A stretch of DNA of 64,000 nucleotides, taken from assembly GCA_014841835.1 (NCBI GenBank), contig JACYUQ010000001.1:124001-188000 (forward strand). The letters are read 5' to 3'. This DNA is from Oxalobacteraceae sp. CFBP 13730. Lineage in GTDB: Bacteria; Pseudomonadota; Gammaproteobacteria; Burkholderiales; Burkholderiaceae_D. The stretch's first letter is position 1, and every line of letters starts with the position of its first letter. A program made the position numbers and the translations under genes. Below the pieces are notes generated by a model. The model made no database searches and had not been told where the DNA came from. It saw nothing but the letters and a program-made list of their open reading frames with translations. Below are positions 62,028-64,000 of this stretch, one piece after another.

Positions 62028-63350
62028 ATGCACAACACGAAACGTCCTACCTTCGCACTGGCTGCATTGGCCTTCCTGGCCGCGTCACCCCTCAGTTTTG
62101 CCATGGACGCAGCCTCGCTGCCCACAGTCCAGTCTGCCGTAATCGGCAGCCGCTCCGCCCCAGCGCCATCGCAACTCCAGAGCAAGCCCGATGAATACCG
62201 CGAAACCGATGTCTGGGGCCGTATCCGCAGCGGCTACGCGATTCCCGATCTGAGCAACGCACTCGTCACCCGTCATACCCAGGCCTACGCCAATCATCCC
62301 GCCACGCTGTCCCGCATTTCCGGCCGCGCTTCTCCGTATCTGTATCACGTGGTGTCCGAACTCGAAAAGCGCGGCATGCCAACCGAACTGGCACTGCTGC
62401 CGGTGATCGAGTCGGCCTTCAACCCGCAAGCCATGTCGAGCGCCAACGCCGCCGGCCTGTGGCAGTTCGTGCCTGGCACGGGCAAAGACTTCGACCTCAA
62501 ACAGAACATGTTCAAGGACGAGCGACGCGGCGTCGTGGCGTCCACCGATGCGGCGCTGAGCTATCTGCAACGCCTGTACACGATGTTCGGCGACTGGCCG
62601 CTGGCCCTGGCCGCGTATAACTGGGGCGAAGGCAATGTGCAGCGCGCCATCAAGAAAAACCAGGCCGAAGGCAAGCCGACCGATTTCGAGAGCCTGGCCG
62701 ATCTGATGCCGGCCGAAACGCGCAACTACGTGCCGAAACTACAGGCGGTCAAGAACGTGATCGCCAATCCAGGCAACTATGGCGTCGTGCTGCCGGCCAT
62801 CGACAACCAGCCCTACTTCACGACGGTCGACAAGACCAGCGACATCGATCTGGCCGTTGCAGCCCAGCTGGCCGAAATGTCGCTCGACGAATTCAAGGCG
62901 CTCAATCCGCAATTCAAGAAGCCGGTCATCATCGGCGGCGCCCAGACCCAGATCCTGCTGCCCAAAGAAAACGCCGAGAAATTCCATGTAAACCTGGCGC
63001 AATGGGGCCATGCCCTGTCGACCTGGACCACGCACAAGATCACCGGCGCGCGCGTCAGCATTGCCTCGCTGGCGTCGAAATTCGGCACCACGCCGGAAGT
63101 CATCCGCCAGGCCAACAATATTCCGGCGCAGTCGCTCCTGAAAGTGGGCTCCACGATCCTGGTGCCAAAAATCTCGACCTCGAGCCACAGCGACATCGCC
63201 GAAAACATCATCGACAATGCCGTCGTTGCGTTCGAAGCGGACCGCGGCATCGTCAAGCGCACTACAGCGCGCTTCAAGACCAAGGCTGGCGCCAGCAACA
63301 GCACCAAGCGCATCGCACGCAACACGTCGTCCAAGCGCAAACAGCGCTGA
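62028..63350 (+). CDS. mltD: Membrane-bound lytic murein transglycosylase D-like
   Basis: 440 residues. A signal peptide (MHNTKRPTFALAALAFLAAS, with a Cys absent, so not a lipoprotein) leads to the SLT domain with catalytic Glu128 in LALLPVIESAFNPQAMSSAN, AAGLWQFVPGTGKDFDLKQN, AYNWGEGNVQRAIKKNQA, and a LysM-type region (ARVSIASLASKFGTTPEVIR, GSTILVPKIS). The C-terminus is a Lys/Arg-rich tail. It cleaves glycan strands. Promoter at 61949-61978. Confidence 0.92.
   Translation: MHNTKRPTFALAALAFLAASPLSFAMDAASLPTVQSAVIGSRSAPAPSQLQSKPDEYRETDVWGRIRSGYAIPDLSNALVTRHTQAYANHPATLSRISGRASPYLYHVVSELEKRGMPTELALLPVIESAFNPQAMSSANAAGLWQFVPGTGKDFDLKQNMFKDERRGVVASTDAALSYLQRLYTMFGDWPLALAAYNWGEGNVQRAIKKNQAEGKPTDFESLADLMPAETRNYVPKLQAVKNVIANPGNYGVVLPAIDNQPYFTTVDKTSDIDLAVAAQLAEMSLDEFKALNPQFKKPVIIGGAQTQILLPKENAEKFHVNLAQWGHALSTWTTHKITGARVSIASLASKFGTTPEVIRQANNIPAQSLLKVGSTILVPKISTSSHSDIAENIIDNAVVAFEADRGIVKRTTARFKTKAGASNSTKRIARNTSSKRKQR

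Positions 63351-64000
<650 letters not shown>

Noticed and set aside
61775..62194. 139-codon + strand frame before and into the mltD-like gene
   Set aside because: Lies over the promoter region, has no ribosome-binding site and overlaps the signal-peptide coding region out of frame.

Overview
The window is GC-rich (about 64 percent by eye) chromosomal DNA of a betaproteobacterium. The gene order carA-carB-greA-(DUF4149)-yhbY-rlmE-ftsH-folP-glmM and the pst-pho cluster are typical of Burkholderiales. Protein wording and the GGGTCAGAGTCGAATT palindromic repeats point to Oxalobacteraceae, close to Massilia or Duganella (inference; no search was run).

Positions 1 to about 24,790 are the right part of a temperate, lambda-like, HK97-type tailed prophage. 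It sits at the 3' end of a tRNA-Arg(UCU) gene, with integrase (23639-24706) next to the tRNA. Reading outward from the CI repressor (15825-16532) there are two arms. The leftward arm carries a YdaS/Cro-like regulator, a YdaT-like protein, a replication-O-like protein, a frameshifted Rha/KilAC antirepressor, a small adenosine-phosphosulfate-reductase-like protein, a C5 cytosine methyltransferase, a DUF1364 nuclease, a RusA resolvase and then the packaging and head genes (HNH, TerS, TerL, portal, S49 protease, major capsid). Tail genes lie beyond the left edge. The rightward arm is a tightly overlapping early operon of small accessory proteins that ends in a DUF4224 protein and the integrase. 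Two matching promoter/operator regions (15734-15815 and 18439-18490) bracket cI plus three passenger genes (HIRAN protein, anchored protein, coiled-coil membrane protein), the arrangement of lambda OR-cI-rexAB-OL.

From 24.8 to 36.4 kb lie two tRNAs and the housekeeping block glmM, folP, ftsH, rlmE, yhbY, DUF4149, greA, carB, carA: cell-wall precursor, folate, membrane proteolysis, rRNA methylation, transcript cleavage and carbamoyl phosphate synthesis. From 36.5 to 41.2 kb are a GlcG-like protein, a patatin lipoprotein and a four-gene iron-uptake-associated operon behind a Fur-box match (38036-38054). From 41.6 to 48.4 kb is the complete phosphate regulon pstSCAB-phoU-phoB-phoR, with Pho-box repeats upstream of pstS.

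From 48.5 to 64 kb come a PilZ protein, radA, alr, lplT, a four-gene operon tsaB-rimI-udg-DUF1853, a thioredoxin-like protein, a large PAS-GGDEF-EAL protein, three DUF proteins, an MltD-like lytic transglycosylase and the start of a DEAD-box RNA helicase. Two clusters of the same palindromic repeat (41176-41614 and 53078-53522) each fill the gap between convergent gene ends.

The most notable points are the overprinted second reading frame inside the methyltransferase gene, the matched PR/PL immunity region with unexplained passenger genes, the palindromic repeat family at convergent gene ends, and a lone receiver-like gene without its phospho-acceptor aspartate.
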